From Zymoseptoria tritici IPO323 (lineage: Eukaryota; Ascomycota; Dothideomycetes; Mycosphaerellales; Mycosphaerellaceae), in the NCBI RefSeq assembly GCF_000219625.1, contig NC_018207.1, positions 620,001 through 684,000 on the forward strand: 64,000 nt of DNA. Direction: 5' to 3'. A program made the translations under genes and the position numbers. Of this stretch, positions 9,434-19,569 are shown piece by piece. The notes beneath the pieces were generated by a model that saw only the letters and a list, made by a program, of their open reading frames with translations, did no database searches and had not been told where the DNA came from. The first letter of the stretch is position 1. Every line of letters starts with the position of its first letter.

Positions 9434-12046
9434 ATGCAGAAAGGCAACATGTCATTCGCAAAGGTCGGCAACGCTCGGAACGCTCAGACATCCACTTCTG
9501 GCGAGGCTTTGCGACTGACGCACCAACAGTTCGCCGCGGCCGGCCCTGAGCCATCGATCGTACACAATCCGAATCTCAATGCGGACAGCGCACAGGAGCT
9601 TGAAATGACGCCTCAAGCACCACACAGCGGAATTGTCGCAGTCCCTCATTTGAATGGTGTAGCCGCACCACCGCCTACCGCAAAACACAAGAAGCTGGTG
9701 GAGCTTGCGCAGAGAGGGTCGAAGGACATTTGTGACTCGAACACAAACGGCGTGCACGCGCGCAAGGCGTCCCCGCACCGATCGGGAGATGCAGTACAAG
9801 ATGGAGCAGAGATGCCAGCCGGGTCGGACGACATGGTTACGCAAGTATCCTCTTCGAACGGCTCAAACAAGCCTCCGAGCATTGATGGGAAGAGTGTCAC
9901 TTCTGGTACCACATTTGCTTTGGATGAGAAGGAGTCTCTCCGGCCCGACGACAGCGCAAGTGTCAAGGCGGTAGAGGACGATGACGCTTTCTCAGTGCAG
10001 GGCAACGGACTGACGGGCTCAAGATTCGGGTCCGACGATGGCGTTCGCGCTTTTCGGGACCAATTGAGGGAGATTTCGTCCATGGAGCCTTCCAGGAGAA
10101 CTGGTCCTCCTCCGCCATTTGGCAACGCTTCGAAAGGCATGCTATACGTTCCTCCACAAGGCCCAGGCATTGGCGCTGTGCCCAATGTATCTCGAAGCCC
10201 GCCGGATGGCAGCCCGGTCGCTGACTGTCCACCTGATCAAAAGCTACTCGATGCTCTCGACAATCCCAGAGATCGAGTATGGGTGTTGAAGCTGGAGCAG
10301 GATGTCATCGACTTTGTCAAAGATGCCAAAGAGGCCTCCCTGACTCTGCCGCAATGCCATGCATTCTACCGACTGCTCGCGCACAAAATGGCGGACTACT
10401 ACATGCTCGGCCATCTCGTCGATGACACAACGTCTGCTGTGAGACTTTACAAGACGCCAGATTGTCGTATTCCGCCGCCGTTGACAGGCATCACCGCTCC
10501 TTCAACTGCCGCAAGCACTCCTCCTCCCTCTGGTCCGAAAATGACCATTCTGCAGCGTGGTTCCGGCCCGGCAATCGCCAACGGCTCGAACATGCTCTCA
10601 AAAAGTGGCTCGGAGAATGGTGACAGCGAAGATGACAGGAAGAAGGCGCCCGTCACCCGAGAGCAGAGAGAGGCTCGTTATGAAGCTGCAAGACTGCGCA
10701 TCATGGGATCCGCAAAACCCTCAGATGCGTCTGAATTACCAAAGGACAGTCAGGAATCACGATCAAGTTCAATTGCAGGAAGAAAGCACCGCAGAAAACA
10801 GCGAGCCGACAGCGATGACGGCTTCGAAGCACGTTCGGCCTACAGCAATTACTACGCCCCATCATTTCCTTCAGAAGGACTTTCAACACAGTATGCTCCA
10901 TTCCCGGAGTACGCGGACGTATCAAGCGGCCAGTACCCTAGTCCATACCATCACCAAGGGCATGCTGGACCTCCCCAACATGTGGCAATGCAAACACCTG
11001 GCAATCCTGCATGGAGTCAACAGCAGTATCAGAGTGTAGAGTCAACGCAAGCTTGGGCGCAAGGGCAGTCTGGGGCCTACGATTTGAGCGCCGACTTTCA
11101 ACGAATGTCTTTCCATGGCCAAGTTCCTCCGCAGGTCCAAAACTCCAATGCGGGGCCACACTATACTCAGCACTTCTATGGTGCTCAGGCAGGATGGCCT
11201 CCACAGCCGCCTCATCATCCGCAGCCGCCACCGCCGCCCCCGCCGCCTCAAGCTCAGCAGTACCAAATGCAGGGTCCGCCGCCACCACCAAACCACACGT
11301 ACGGGCCCAGCTTCATGCCTTCTGCAGGACCAACTCACGATCCCTATCAGTCGTACCCATTCGGTGAACTTCCTAGTCAGACTTTTTCCGGAAGACCGGC
11401 GAGCTTTTCAGAGCATCCTTTACCCGGGAGCTACAAGAGCAAGCACTTCAACCCTCAGAGTCAGAGCTTCATACCTGGCCAAGCTGATGGCCGACCATTC
11501 TCGCCACATCGCACACCTTATGCTCCTAATTCTGCCTTTGGCACTTCTTATGCACCTCCATCGCAGCTTCAGCGCCAGTCTTCGAATCATTCACCAAGCT
11601 CTGGTTTCGGCTCGCCGCATAATAATTCCCCACACATGACCCAAAGCCGGATGCACGTCCAGCCCTTGACACATCCTCTGCCACAGGGTCCTGTCTTTCC
11701 TCGCCAACCGTCTCCCAACGTGCCTCTACCGCCAAAACCCACGGTCAACTCGCAGCGAGCGCTCGAGCATGGTGGCGCAGCGACCGCACCTGGCGCTCAA
11801 ACAACGCACATGCATGGACAGAGCCTGCTCGCCAAGTGGGGCGCGCCGCCTTCACTTCCCGCAAAACCGCCGCCGCCTGTTGAGGCATTCGACGGTACGA
11901 GATCGGCTCATGTCCAGCGACAGCCATTCAACGTAGCAGCAGCAGCCCGGCAACCTGGAGGATACTCTCCGTATGGTCCAAGCTCCGCGCAAATCGTGAA
12001 TGGCACTGGGCGAGCTCTGGGAGGATATGAGGAATTCAGAAAATAG
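9434..12046 (+). CDS. R3H and SUZ domain RNA-binding protein
   Basis: A single-exon frame of 870 codons; a second ATG five codons in (9449, aacATGtc context) may be the true start. Residues about 277-345 form an R3H domain (starting NPRDRVWVLKLEQD, with a FYRLLAHKMADYY helix), which binds single-stranded nucleic acid. A SUZ segment follows at about 368-430 (KMTILQRG, then REARYEAARLRIMGS). The rest is low complexity: an acidic, Ser-rich N terminus and a long Pro/Gln/Tyr/Ser-rich C terminus with a run of prolines near 591-605. This R3H-SUZ order is that of R3HDM1/2 and the yeast Rbs1 type. A role in mRNA or RNP binding in the cytoplasm is likely from family knowledge; the disordered tail could favour granule assembly (inference). 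Confidence 0.88.
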   Translation: MQKGNMSFAKVGNARNAQTSTSGEALRLTHQQFAAAGPEPSIVHNPNLNADSAQELEMTPQAPHSGIVAVPHLNGVAAPPPTAKHKKLVELAQRGSKDICDSNTNGVHARKASPHRSGDAVQDGAEMPAGSDDMVTQVSSSNGSNKPPSIDGKSVTSGTTFALDEKESLRPDDSASVKAVEDDDAFSVQGNGLTGSRFGSDDGVRAFRDQLREISSMEPSRRTGPPPPFGNASKGMLYVPPQGPGIGAVPNVSRSPPDGSPVADCPPDQKLLDALDNPRDRVWVLKLEQDVIDFVKDAKEASLTLPQCHAFYRLLAHKMADYYMLGHLVDDTTSAVRLYKTPDCRIPPPLTGITAPSTAASTPPPSGPKMTILQRGSGPAIANGSNMLSKSGSENGDSEDDRKKAPVTREQREARYEAARLRIMGSAKPSDASELPKDSQESRSSSIAGRKHRRKQRADSDDGFEARSAYSNYYAPSFPSEGLSTQYAPFPEYADVSSGQYPSPYHHQGHAGPPQHVAMQTPGNPAWSQQQYQSVESTQAWAQGQSGAYDLSADFQRMSFHGQVPPQVQNSNAGPHYTQHFYGAQAGWPPQPPHHPQPPPPPPPPQAQQYQMQGPPPPPNHTYGPSFMPSAGPTHDPYQSYPFGELPSQTFSGRPASFSEHPLPGSYKSKHFNPQSQSFIPGQADGRPFSPHRTPYAPNSAFGTSYAPPSQLQRQSSNHSPSSGFGSPHNNSPHMTQSRMHVQPLTHPLPQGPVFPRQPSPNVPLPPKPTVNSQRALEHGGAATAPGAQTTHMHGQSLLAKWGAPPSLPAKPPPPVEAFDGTRSAHVQRQPFNVAAAARQPGGYSPYGPSSAQIVNGTGRALGGYEEFRK

Positions 12047-12401
12047 CCATGAGCATGTCTTCAATTGAGAATGGATTGAGCTGTTGCTGTTGTGGGTAAT
12101 AGCGAAACATGGGATTAGCCTTTGCATAGATATGGCTGTACGATTATCACCTTCGTTGCACTACACCAATACAGTGTTCACCTCGGCTCAATTGGGCTCA
12201 TTGATCTTTCCGCCTCGAAGCTCGCAAGTGCCTTGCTGCCCTCCTCTCACATCTCGTCCCGTTTCACGTTCCTCTATCACATGCATTGGCCTTGGCAGGG
12301 ATGATCTGCCTCGGCGGGGGATTGCACCCTTCAACTTGACGTCGCTTTCTTGTGCAACTCATCGCAGTGAGTACTGAAATAACCTCGACTTTACCACCAC
12401 G

Positions 12402-13694
12402 ATGCCGACTCAATCCGCGCCTCGTACTCCGCGAAGCCATTCGGCCTCTCGCTCAAAACGATCCACCACCGACCTCAGCAACCTCCGCCTCGCACCCCTC
12501 TCCGCCAAATTCGCCGATCAACAGCCCACCGCGACCCACCATCCCAAGACTCCCAATGAGGAACCCATAGATTCGACATTTACGCGTCTGCACTCTTCCT
12601 ACCTGCAGGGTAGATCTGCGCCGACGTCTCCTGGGATCTTGTCACGCAGCAACAGCCGGAAACGAGTCGGTGGAGGTCTGAGCAGGAAGAACTCCATCTA
12701 CGACCAGATTGCCGATGATGAAGACACATATGCATACGGTGGAGCGCCGAGCATCGAGCGGGAGAGGGTAGATATGGGAAGTGGACAAATTCCGAAGGCG
12801 ATGAGTGAAGCTGCGCTTCTGACTTCACGACGTGACGACTCTGGATCGAAGGCCAGCGTATCGCCGACGAGGAGATACAAGTACCCTGCTCGTCGATCAC
12901 GGACAGGAGCGGTAACGCCACGGCAGGAGCCTACGCTCGCTGTGTTGGACAATGACTGGCTCACGCATACGGGAGCTACGGCTTCCGCACTGGTGCAAGA
13001 GGGCAAAGGACAGGCATGGATGGCGTCCCGGGACTCGTCGACGACGCTACGGCCGACGGAATCAGAGGAGGACGAAGACGACGATCAGTACGAGGAAATG
13101 GCGGCTTTGAGCGCGAGTACTGCGAATTTACAATTGGCTTCTTTTGATGGTGGGAGTCCTGTCAGTACGCGGGCGAGTAGATGGGGAAGTCGATATGGTA
13201 GTCGGCCGGCTAGTCGACGGACTTCGAGACGAGCGAGTCCGACTGGATTGAGGACTCCTAGGCCGGGTGAGGGAATGTCTTATTTCGATATGCATCAGCT
13301 GGAGCTGCCGTCCGAGGAACCTGGATTTCGAACTGCGGAGGAGAGGAGAGCGGAGGAGGAGGGGGAAACTTCGGACTTGGGAGGGCTGGGTACTTCGAAA
13401 ACGTTCGGACTGGGATCGTTGGTGGATAGAGTGATGGACTTTAATCCGTTCACATCGGAGGAAGTGCAGGAGTCAACGGACGATGAGGTGGGACTGGAGA
13501 CGGAGGAGGAGACTCAGGATGAGGCGAGGAGACGGAGGGATGGGGAGATGCAGAGGAGGAGAGATGAGAAGGCCAAGCTTGTTGCGAAACCCGCGCCGGC
13601 GCCCTTGGGCGAAGGCGCAGATGGAGAGAATGAAGGTGGTGGATGGCAGGACATGGCGTGGCTGCTGAGTGTGGCCTCAAAGGCGTTGTTCTGA
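12402..13694 (+). CDS. DUF3984-like protein of unknown function
   Basis: A single exon of 430 codons, starting at an ATG in ccacgATGcc context. The N terminus (MPTQSAPRTPRSHSASRSKR) and the Ser/Arg-rich body with an RLAPLSAKF segment look like the ascomycete DUF3984 family, an assignment made from memory of the family. The middle has an acidic run (about residues 222-236) and an SR/RR repeat section (about 258-290). A YFDMHQLELPSEEPGFRT motif and a C-terminal WQDMAWLLSVASKALF motif look conserved. No catalytic motif, signal peptide or membrane segment is visible. Probably disordered; function unknown. It is co-oriented with the R3H gene 355 bp upstream and convergent with chk1. Confidence 0.8.
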   Translation: MPTQSAPRTPRSHSASRSKRSTTDLSNLRLAPLSAKFADQQPTATHHPKTPNEEPIDSTFTRLHSSYLQGRSAPTSPGILSRSNSRKRVGGGLSRKNSIYDQIADDEDTYAYGGAPSIERERVDMGSGQIPKAMSEAALLTSRRDDSGSKASVSPTRRYKYPARRSRTGAVTPRQEPTLAVLDNDWLTHTGATASALVQEGKGQAWMASRDSSTTLRPTESEEDEDDDQYEEMAALSASTANLQLASFDGGSPVSTRASRWGSRYGSRPASRRTSRRASPTGLRTPRPGEGMSYFDMHQLELPSEEPGFRTAEERRAEEEGETSDLGGLGTSKTFGLGSLVDRVMDFNPFTSEEVQESTDDEVGLETEEETQDEARRRRDGEMQRRRDEKAKLVAKPAPAPLGEGADGENEGGGWQDMAWLLSVASKALF

Positions 13695-14370
13695 GTCGAT
13701 CAATGTTGCTGTGATGGCCCTTCAGCATTGCCAAAGTTTGGGTGCCCTCCAAGACACGACCGCCGATCAAAACCTCTCAAGAACCAAGAGCGTCGCTGGA
13801 CGTGAAGTCATGTCATCGTGCTCGTCAGCTGAAAAAGACCGACATTGGGTCACAATTCCAGTGAAACTCGTCGCCACAACGTCTCCTATCGAACATCTCT
13901 TAATCGACACAATGACTGCACCGTCCTGTATTCCACCAATAGCCTCCCTGGCATGCCATCATAACCCAAGTCTTCATCTCGTTTACAATAACATCCTGAC
14001 GCATATACAACCTGATACTCATGAGCCGTTCACTTTTCTCATCCCGGTCTGCCGCTCGTGTCCACAGAAAGTCCTTTCCGCGCTCGATGACAAGCCGAAC
14101 CAAAGAACCAAAAGTTCCGGTCAATCGCTTCACCGGGATCCATTGTTGGCTAGAAGAGCACAGGAATTGCGCAGACCAGCGCGGCTGTCATATGTGGACG
14201 CCGCTTCTTTGTGCCTTCATACTCCGACCGGGCCGGCGTCGGCTAGCATGCATGTCGTCAAGATCCGTGCTGTACTTCCGTCTTGCTCCCGACGTCGCAA
14301 GTCGCATGAGCTCATAACATGCTCATCCCTCATATCGCCATCGTGCCACTTCGTCCACATTCTCCACCTC
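13695..14370. other. Convergent 3' interval
   Basis: 676 bp between the stop codons of the DUF3984-like gene and chk1. The open frame 13669-14433 (+) crosses both gene ends and has no domain. It holds 3' UTRs only, as far as I can see. Confidence 0.5.
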
Positions 14371-16108
14371 TCACTGCGACATCGCCTCCCCTCCCTGCGA
14401 AGACCCGGGAACCACAATCCCATCCTTACATAGTACAGCAACCTGCTTGAAAAACCTCCTCCACCCCACCGGATCGCCCTTCGCCTTGACAAACCTCACC
14501 TCACTCACCTCTAATCCGCTCTGTCCCGGGACCGGGATCCTCTCCACCATAATCGACCCTTGCAGCGCCTGCCCTCTCGAGTCCAGCGTCCGGATGCGCA
14601 GCGCGACGGGTTCGTTGCCTTCCATGGTCGGCGTGGCGACGGGAATGTTGAGGCGGTGGAGGGCGGAGAGGAGAACTGGCACGAGAGAGGGGATGGGCAG
14701 GACGGAAAGGAAGCGAGCGAGGGAGTGGGATGGGACAATGTCTTTGAATTTGCGGGCGACTTGGGTGAGGGTCATGGGTACTGTGGGTTTTTGCGAGAAT
14801 TGGGAGAGGGACGGGTCGTCGGAGAAGAGGTCCGACATATGGGCTGGTGATATTTGAGTTTGCTGGTGGGAGGTATTGTGGTTCGCTGGTTGGGAAGCTC
14901 GGAGTGCGGCTCGAGGTGGTGCCTCCCAGTCGAAAGGTGAGTCGGTGATGGGTGTTTCTGGTTGAGTGGCAGGGTGGTTGCTGTCGATGTCCATTGCATC
15001 CTCGGGCTGCGAGCGTTGGTGTTGAGAAGATTGCACGGGAGCATCGAAGTCGATTTTCAGGCCTTCCAGCATCTCAGTCGCTAGTCCGAGAGGATTTGCG
15101 GCTTTGCCTTCACGACTGAGGTGCGAGTTCGCCCTCGTGAACCATGGATGTTTCCTCACGCTCTCCATTGTGAAGCGCTCCGTGGACTCCACGTTCAGCA
15201 TAGCTCGAACCAAACTCACCGCTGGACCGGGAATCTTGCTCCAGAGCTCATCGCTTGGTCGGCCATTACTCGTCACGTAGTCGTGATACTCGTAGCTCTC
15301 CTCCATAACCGGCGCATCCCAAGGCGTGTTTCCCACCAATAGCACAAACAGCACAATCGCACAACTCCACACGTCTGCAATCTGCGGATCGTATCCCACC
15401 TTCTCCTCACCCGGTTTCCTGCTCTGATTCGCGTTGCCCACTGCCAAAATCTCCGGCGCAATGTACGGCGGACTGCCACACACCATACCGCAAGTCTTCC
15501 TTTCCCCAGTCTTCGGCGACAGAAACTGCGTCGCAAGTCCAAAGTCCGCCAGCTTCAGATCACCTCCACCCGATAACAGCATATTCTCCGGCTTGATATC
15601 CCTGTGCGCAACACCCTTCCCATGACACCAACTGATCGCGCTCACCAGCTGTGTGAAGTAGAAATGAGCAATGTCCTCTCCCACGCCTTCGTCGGCTTCA
15701 ATCTTGTCGAACAGATCTCCTCCCTCGGCGAGCTCCATCGCCATCCAGACCCATGCGGTGTCCTTGCCATGGCTGAAGTAGCGGATAATGTTTTGGTGTA
15801 GAGGTTGGCAGACTGCGGCGTGCAGCGCGAGTTCGAGGTCAAGTTGCTTTTCGCGGAGTCGGCCGGCGCGGAAGGCGTGTTCTTTGTTTATGAATTTGAT
15901 GGCGATGATGGGACCGGATGCATTTCGTGGTATGGCTTTGCGGATGCTGGGAATGAGAAGTTGAGATTAGGGAGGGTTCTGATTGATATCCTTCTCCTTC
16001 CGTCACGTACGATGCGTATGCGCCGGAACCTATGGTCTTGGATACGAGGCGGAAAGGGAGGTCGTTGGGTAGAGGGACTGCTTGTGACTGTTGAAGTGAG
16101 TTAGCCAT
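14371..16108 (-). CDS. chk1: Checkpoint kinase Chk1
   Basis: Two exons, 16108-16011 and 15946-14371, 1674 nt, 557 aa; the intron 15947-16010 has a GTACGT donor and splits a Ser codon in the glycine loop. The kinase domain spans about 20-285: GSGAYAS loop at 27-33, VAIK-type Lys50, HRD at 147-149, DFG at 167-169, APE at 196-198. The segment AMELAEGGDLFDKIEADEG is diagnostic of Chk1. An SQ/TQ-containing linker, candidate target for Rad3/ATR, precedes a C-terminal KA1-like regulatory domain with a GDPVGWRRFFKQV motif matching Chk1 CM2. Chk1 phosphorylates Cdc25/Wee1-pathway targets in the nucleus to hold G2/M after DNA damage. Length is close to other filamentous-fungal Chk1 proteins. Confidence 0.95.
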
Positions 16109-17185
16109 GCTGCATTGCCGTTCGCATGAAGTTGTTGCATTACGTTCGGCGGAGCGCCCATATTTCCAGGAAAGGTGATTATAAACACTCCACAATGGAA
16201 CTACCAATCTCAGTTTTCGTATGCGCCGGGCAAGTTGTACTGTTCATCCGAGAATGAAGAAGATGAAGTTGCTTTCAGCTGAAGAAGTTCCAGGTGAATA
16301 AGAGACACTTCGGCCCATGACAACGACGAGCCTGAGGCAGCATTTCGTTCGAGGAGGACAAACGAGTTCTGGAGGTCGGAGGCAGTGAACGCCGCAGTGT
16401 TACTGAGTTGGACTACGCGGTGGTATTGATGTTTGATAGATGGTCATAGACTGCCTTTGTTCGGTGCAACGTTGCTCAAAGTCCCACATCACCGCTCACT
16501 CCTTCCCACTACTGTACAAGTCAAGATGTCCATTCATTATTCGCTCCATAGCAGTGTATAGTACGCCACTCTCTCGACCAGTCTCCCATCATGCCTAGCA
16601 AGTAGGACAACCTTTGGATCCGTTCAAAGCTCTGCAAACAGAGATGAGAAATAGGTAGCTCCGCCAGAAATCAGATAGTTCGAAAACGCCTTCGCAATGT
16701 ATAGTACCCGCAGGTATTCTCGCCCTCGCCATCATGACCCTCGCTTTACTCCGAAGGTCCAAACAATAAACGCCACGAAGCGACCTTTGGTCCGCCGCTC
16801 CTCTGCTGTCAACAATCTAATATCTCCAACTCCTTCACGTTTTGAAGAAAAGACATCGCAAACGGAAAGCATGGCCGCCCATCATCATGCCGGGGTATCT
16901 CGACGCAGTACGTTTTTTCGCTCTCAATAAAACACAATCAAAAGTAGGTACGCATACCACGGAAGTGGCTGGCGTGAGAAGTAGGTTGTTGCGTCCGATG
17001 TGCACTTCGGTCTCCTGATGTATGCCAGGGCTCCGGCCGTTTCCTCGCACATGTTCTGATGGCAAAGCACTGCCGGCAGTCGTAGGTCGGATGGAGTATG
17101 CTGTGAGAAAGGGCATGTTTCCAGGCTAAAGCATTGGTCCGGTAGCGACAAACTGTGAATATAACCCCTTATTCGAACTGAGAGA
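16109..17185. other. Gene-free interval
   Basis: About 1.1 kb between the chk1 start and the flbA stop. It would hold the chk1 promoter and the flbA 3' UTR. Short open frames (for example minus 16835-17116) have no coding character. Nothing else seen. Confidence 0.5.
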
Positions 17186-19569
17186 CTAGCCCAGCGAAGT
17201 AGCGGCGAAATTTGACAGCATGGTCTCCATGTCACGCTCCTTTAGAACGGCGGCGTATTTCGGCTCGCGGGAGAATTTGGGAACAGAGTCCTGCGAAGAA
17301 AGTATTAGTGACAGTGAATCTCCATCGCAGTGGTAAGCAGACTTACGCTGGCCATGAGCTTGAAGACACTGCTTTGTGCCTGATCAAACAGAACAGCAAC
17401 CTCATCCAAGCTGGCAATCATCTCCTCGTCCTCTCCGATTGACCGAGTCATGCGTCCAGCCAGAGCATTTCGCAGATTGTGATCGATGTTAAGCTCGCAT
17501 GGCGATCCAGGAGCCAGGAAAGCATTGTACAAGCTGTAAGCAGATGCAAGAGTCTCCCGAATCACATCCGGCTTTGGTGTTGATGCACTTCGCTTCGCGC
17601 GGTCGTAGTCGGCCAGGAAAGCCTTGACCTCGACGTAGAATGCGAGGTTCTCTTCGCAATGCGTTTCGCGAAGGTACTCGCGGAAGAGCAGGCGAAGAGC
17701 GGGATCGCGGACGATGACGGCCATGCGATTCGTGTTCGAGTCGCGAACGACACCAGGTGGTATGCGTAGTGTCGCCTCGCCATTCACGGACCCATCAGGA
17801 CTCGTGATCCATCCAGCTGTTCGCATGCCCTTGTGCGTTATAGCATACATCTGCTTGCTTGCGGGTGCAAATCGATGTTGTGAAGAGGAATGCTGAGAGG
17901 CGTATGATGATCCGTGTGACCCGAATCTTTCTTCGAAAGTTGGATCGATGAAGCCGTAGTGCAGGAAGGAATTGGCGATCTCGTGCGCTTCTCGCTTGTC
18001 CACGGTCGTGCAACAGTCCATCAGCCAATCAAACGCTGTCTTGCCGGAGAATACAAAGGGTGCTCCTTCCTTGTCACCCCGCTTTGACTTTTGCATCTTG
18101 ACGCCCAGCAGGCCTGTCGAATAGTCCGTCTGGGAGTCTGAGTCTGATGAACTTGATGCAGGCTTGAGGTTAGGACCCGCATCGCCAGCAAATCGTCGGA
18201 AAAGGACATCAATGGTTGCGGAGTCGTGGACAATCATGTCCGTCTCCGGGTCCCGTTCGAGGATAACCAATTGCATCATGTTCCGTGGAGAGTCGAGCAG
18301 GTCATTGACATGCCGTAAGTGGATGCCATTCCTTTGGCAGAACCGCGATAAAATGTGCATGCCCTTTGGTGTGAGTTGCCAGACAGTTCCCTTCGAGGTG
18401 AAGTCGGTCTTCCCATCCAGTGACTCAACGAACCGTGCCTCCACAAATCGACTGCATACTGAGCGTGCCATCTCTTTCGCCATGGAAAATGTCGTCGTGG
18501 TTGTGGTGGTTACTATCCTTGACACGTCTTTCGGATCGGGCATTCGGTTCGATTGTGAGAACTTGAGCGAGCCGAGATTGGTGACTGCCTCCTCGCTCGT
18601 GAAGGTGTGGTCTATTCGAGAGAAGCGTACGCGATGTGGAGTGAGTGGTAGGCTGACGATGAGGGTAGCGAAGAGGTCTTTGAAGTCCTGCCATGATTGT
18701 AAGCGTGTGTCGTGCATGGGAAGGTGGAGGCCAGAACGGTGGCACGATGTTGCGACAATGTGGGCATGATGCAGAGGGAGTAGGATCAAAGAAATGGTAT
18801 GGCAACACGTGAGGGATTTCTGGGGTAGCACGTGGCAAGGTGCCGAAACACATGTGTGCAACTTACCCTAGTGAATGGTCGCATGTCCTCCGTCATGCGA
18901 AGGAGCTTCGAAGATGTCTGATGCATGGTGCGTGGACTTCTCGGGAGGAGTTGCTGGTGGTTGTGGGTGTTTCGATAGGATGCAAAGTCTTTTTCTGCGT
19001 CCCTCCACGGCGTGGGATCGGTTGCACTGTAACTTTCCTCGAAAGCTTTTATGTCTGCAACAAACTCGTCTGAAAGGTGTGTCTCGGACGATGCGTGAGA
19101 CCTCGACGACGAGGCTGAGGTCGTGTTCGAATTGGAGGAGTCGGAAGGCGAGACAGGCGCTCGTGGCAGTGTCTCGCCTTGTGGACTTGAGACTGGAGGA
19201 GCGCTCCCACGAGATCGAGAGAGACCAAGAGAGGCAAGGCGAAATTGGGCGCGGGACTTGAGAGTCGGAGCACCGGCGGTAGTCGTGTGGGAATCCACGG
19301 TGACTGTCGGGGAGGGGAGATTTTGGGCGTTGGAGGTAGGTGTTCGAGCGCTGGGTGCGGGTGGCCTCACGGGCTTCGTCGGCGGAGGCGACGGTGGGTG
19401 GTTGGTGAGACTATCTCGGTGGTGGAGGACTGCGACGAGATGGTCGATCGAGGCCTAAGTCGAACGGGGCACTTTCGGTGGATCGGGTCGGTCGTCCTGT
19501 GGAATGCTAAGGCAGTAGGAGTGATATACGGGTGGGTAGGAGGTGTGGAATGCGGGCGGCGGTCGTCAT
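17186..19569 (-). CDS. flbA: Regulator of G-protein signalling with DEP domains (FlbA/Sst2 type)
   Basis: Four exons: 19569-19530, 19429-18867, 18687-17347 and 17290-17186, 2049 nt, 682 aa. Introns have GTATAT, GTAAGT and GTAAGT donors and CAG acceptors. The 40-nt first exon is inferred: the second exon has no ATG upstream of its coding part, and the phase of the ATG at 19569 fits exactly. A Ser/Pro-rich N terminus leads to a first DEP/fungal-DR region from about 202 (TFTSEEAV, NLGSLKFSQSNRMPDP), a second DEP region with an FDWLMDCCTTVD motif, and an RGS domain from about 515 (DPALRLLFREYL, CEENLAFYVEV, AFLAPGSPCELNID). It accelerates GTP hydrolysis on a Galpha subunit (FadA in Aspergillus). 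In Aspergillus FlbA ends vegetative growth signalling and permits conidiation. Length is close to A. nidulans FlbA (719 aa). Confidence 0.93.

Noticed and set aside
13669..14433. 254-codon plus-strand open frame
   Set aside because: It overlaps the end of the DUF3984-like gene and the end of chk1 on the other strand; no domain.
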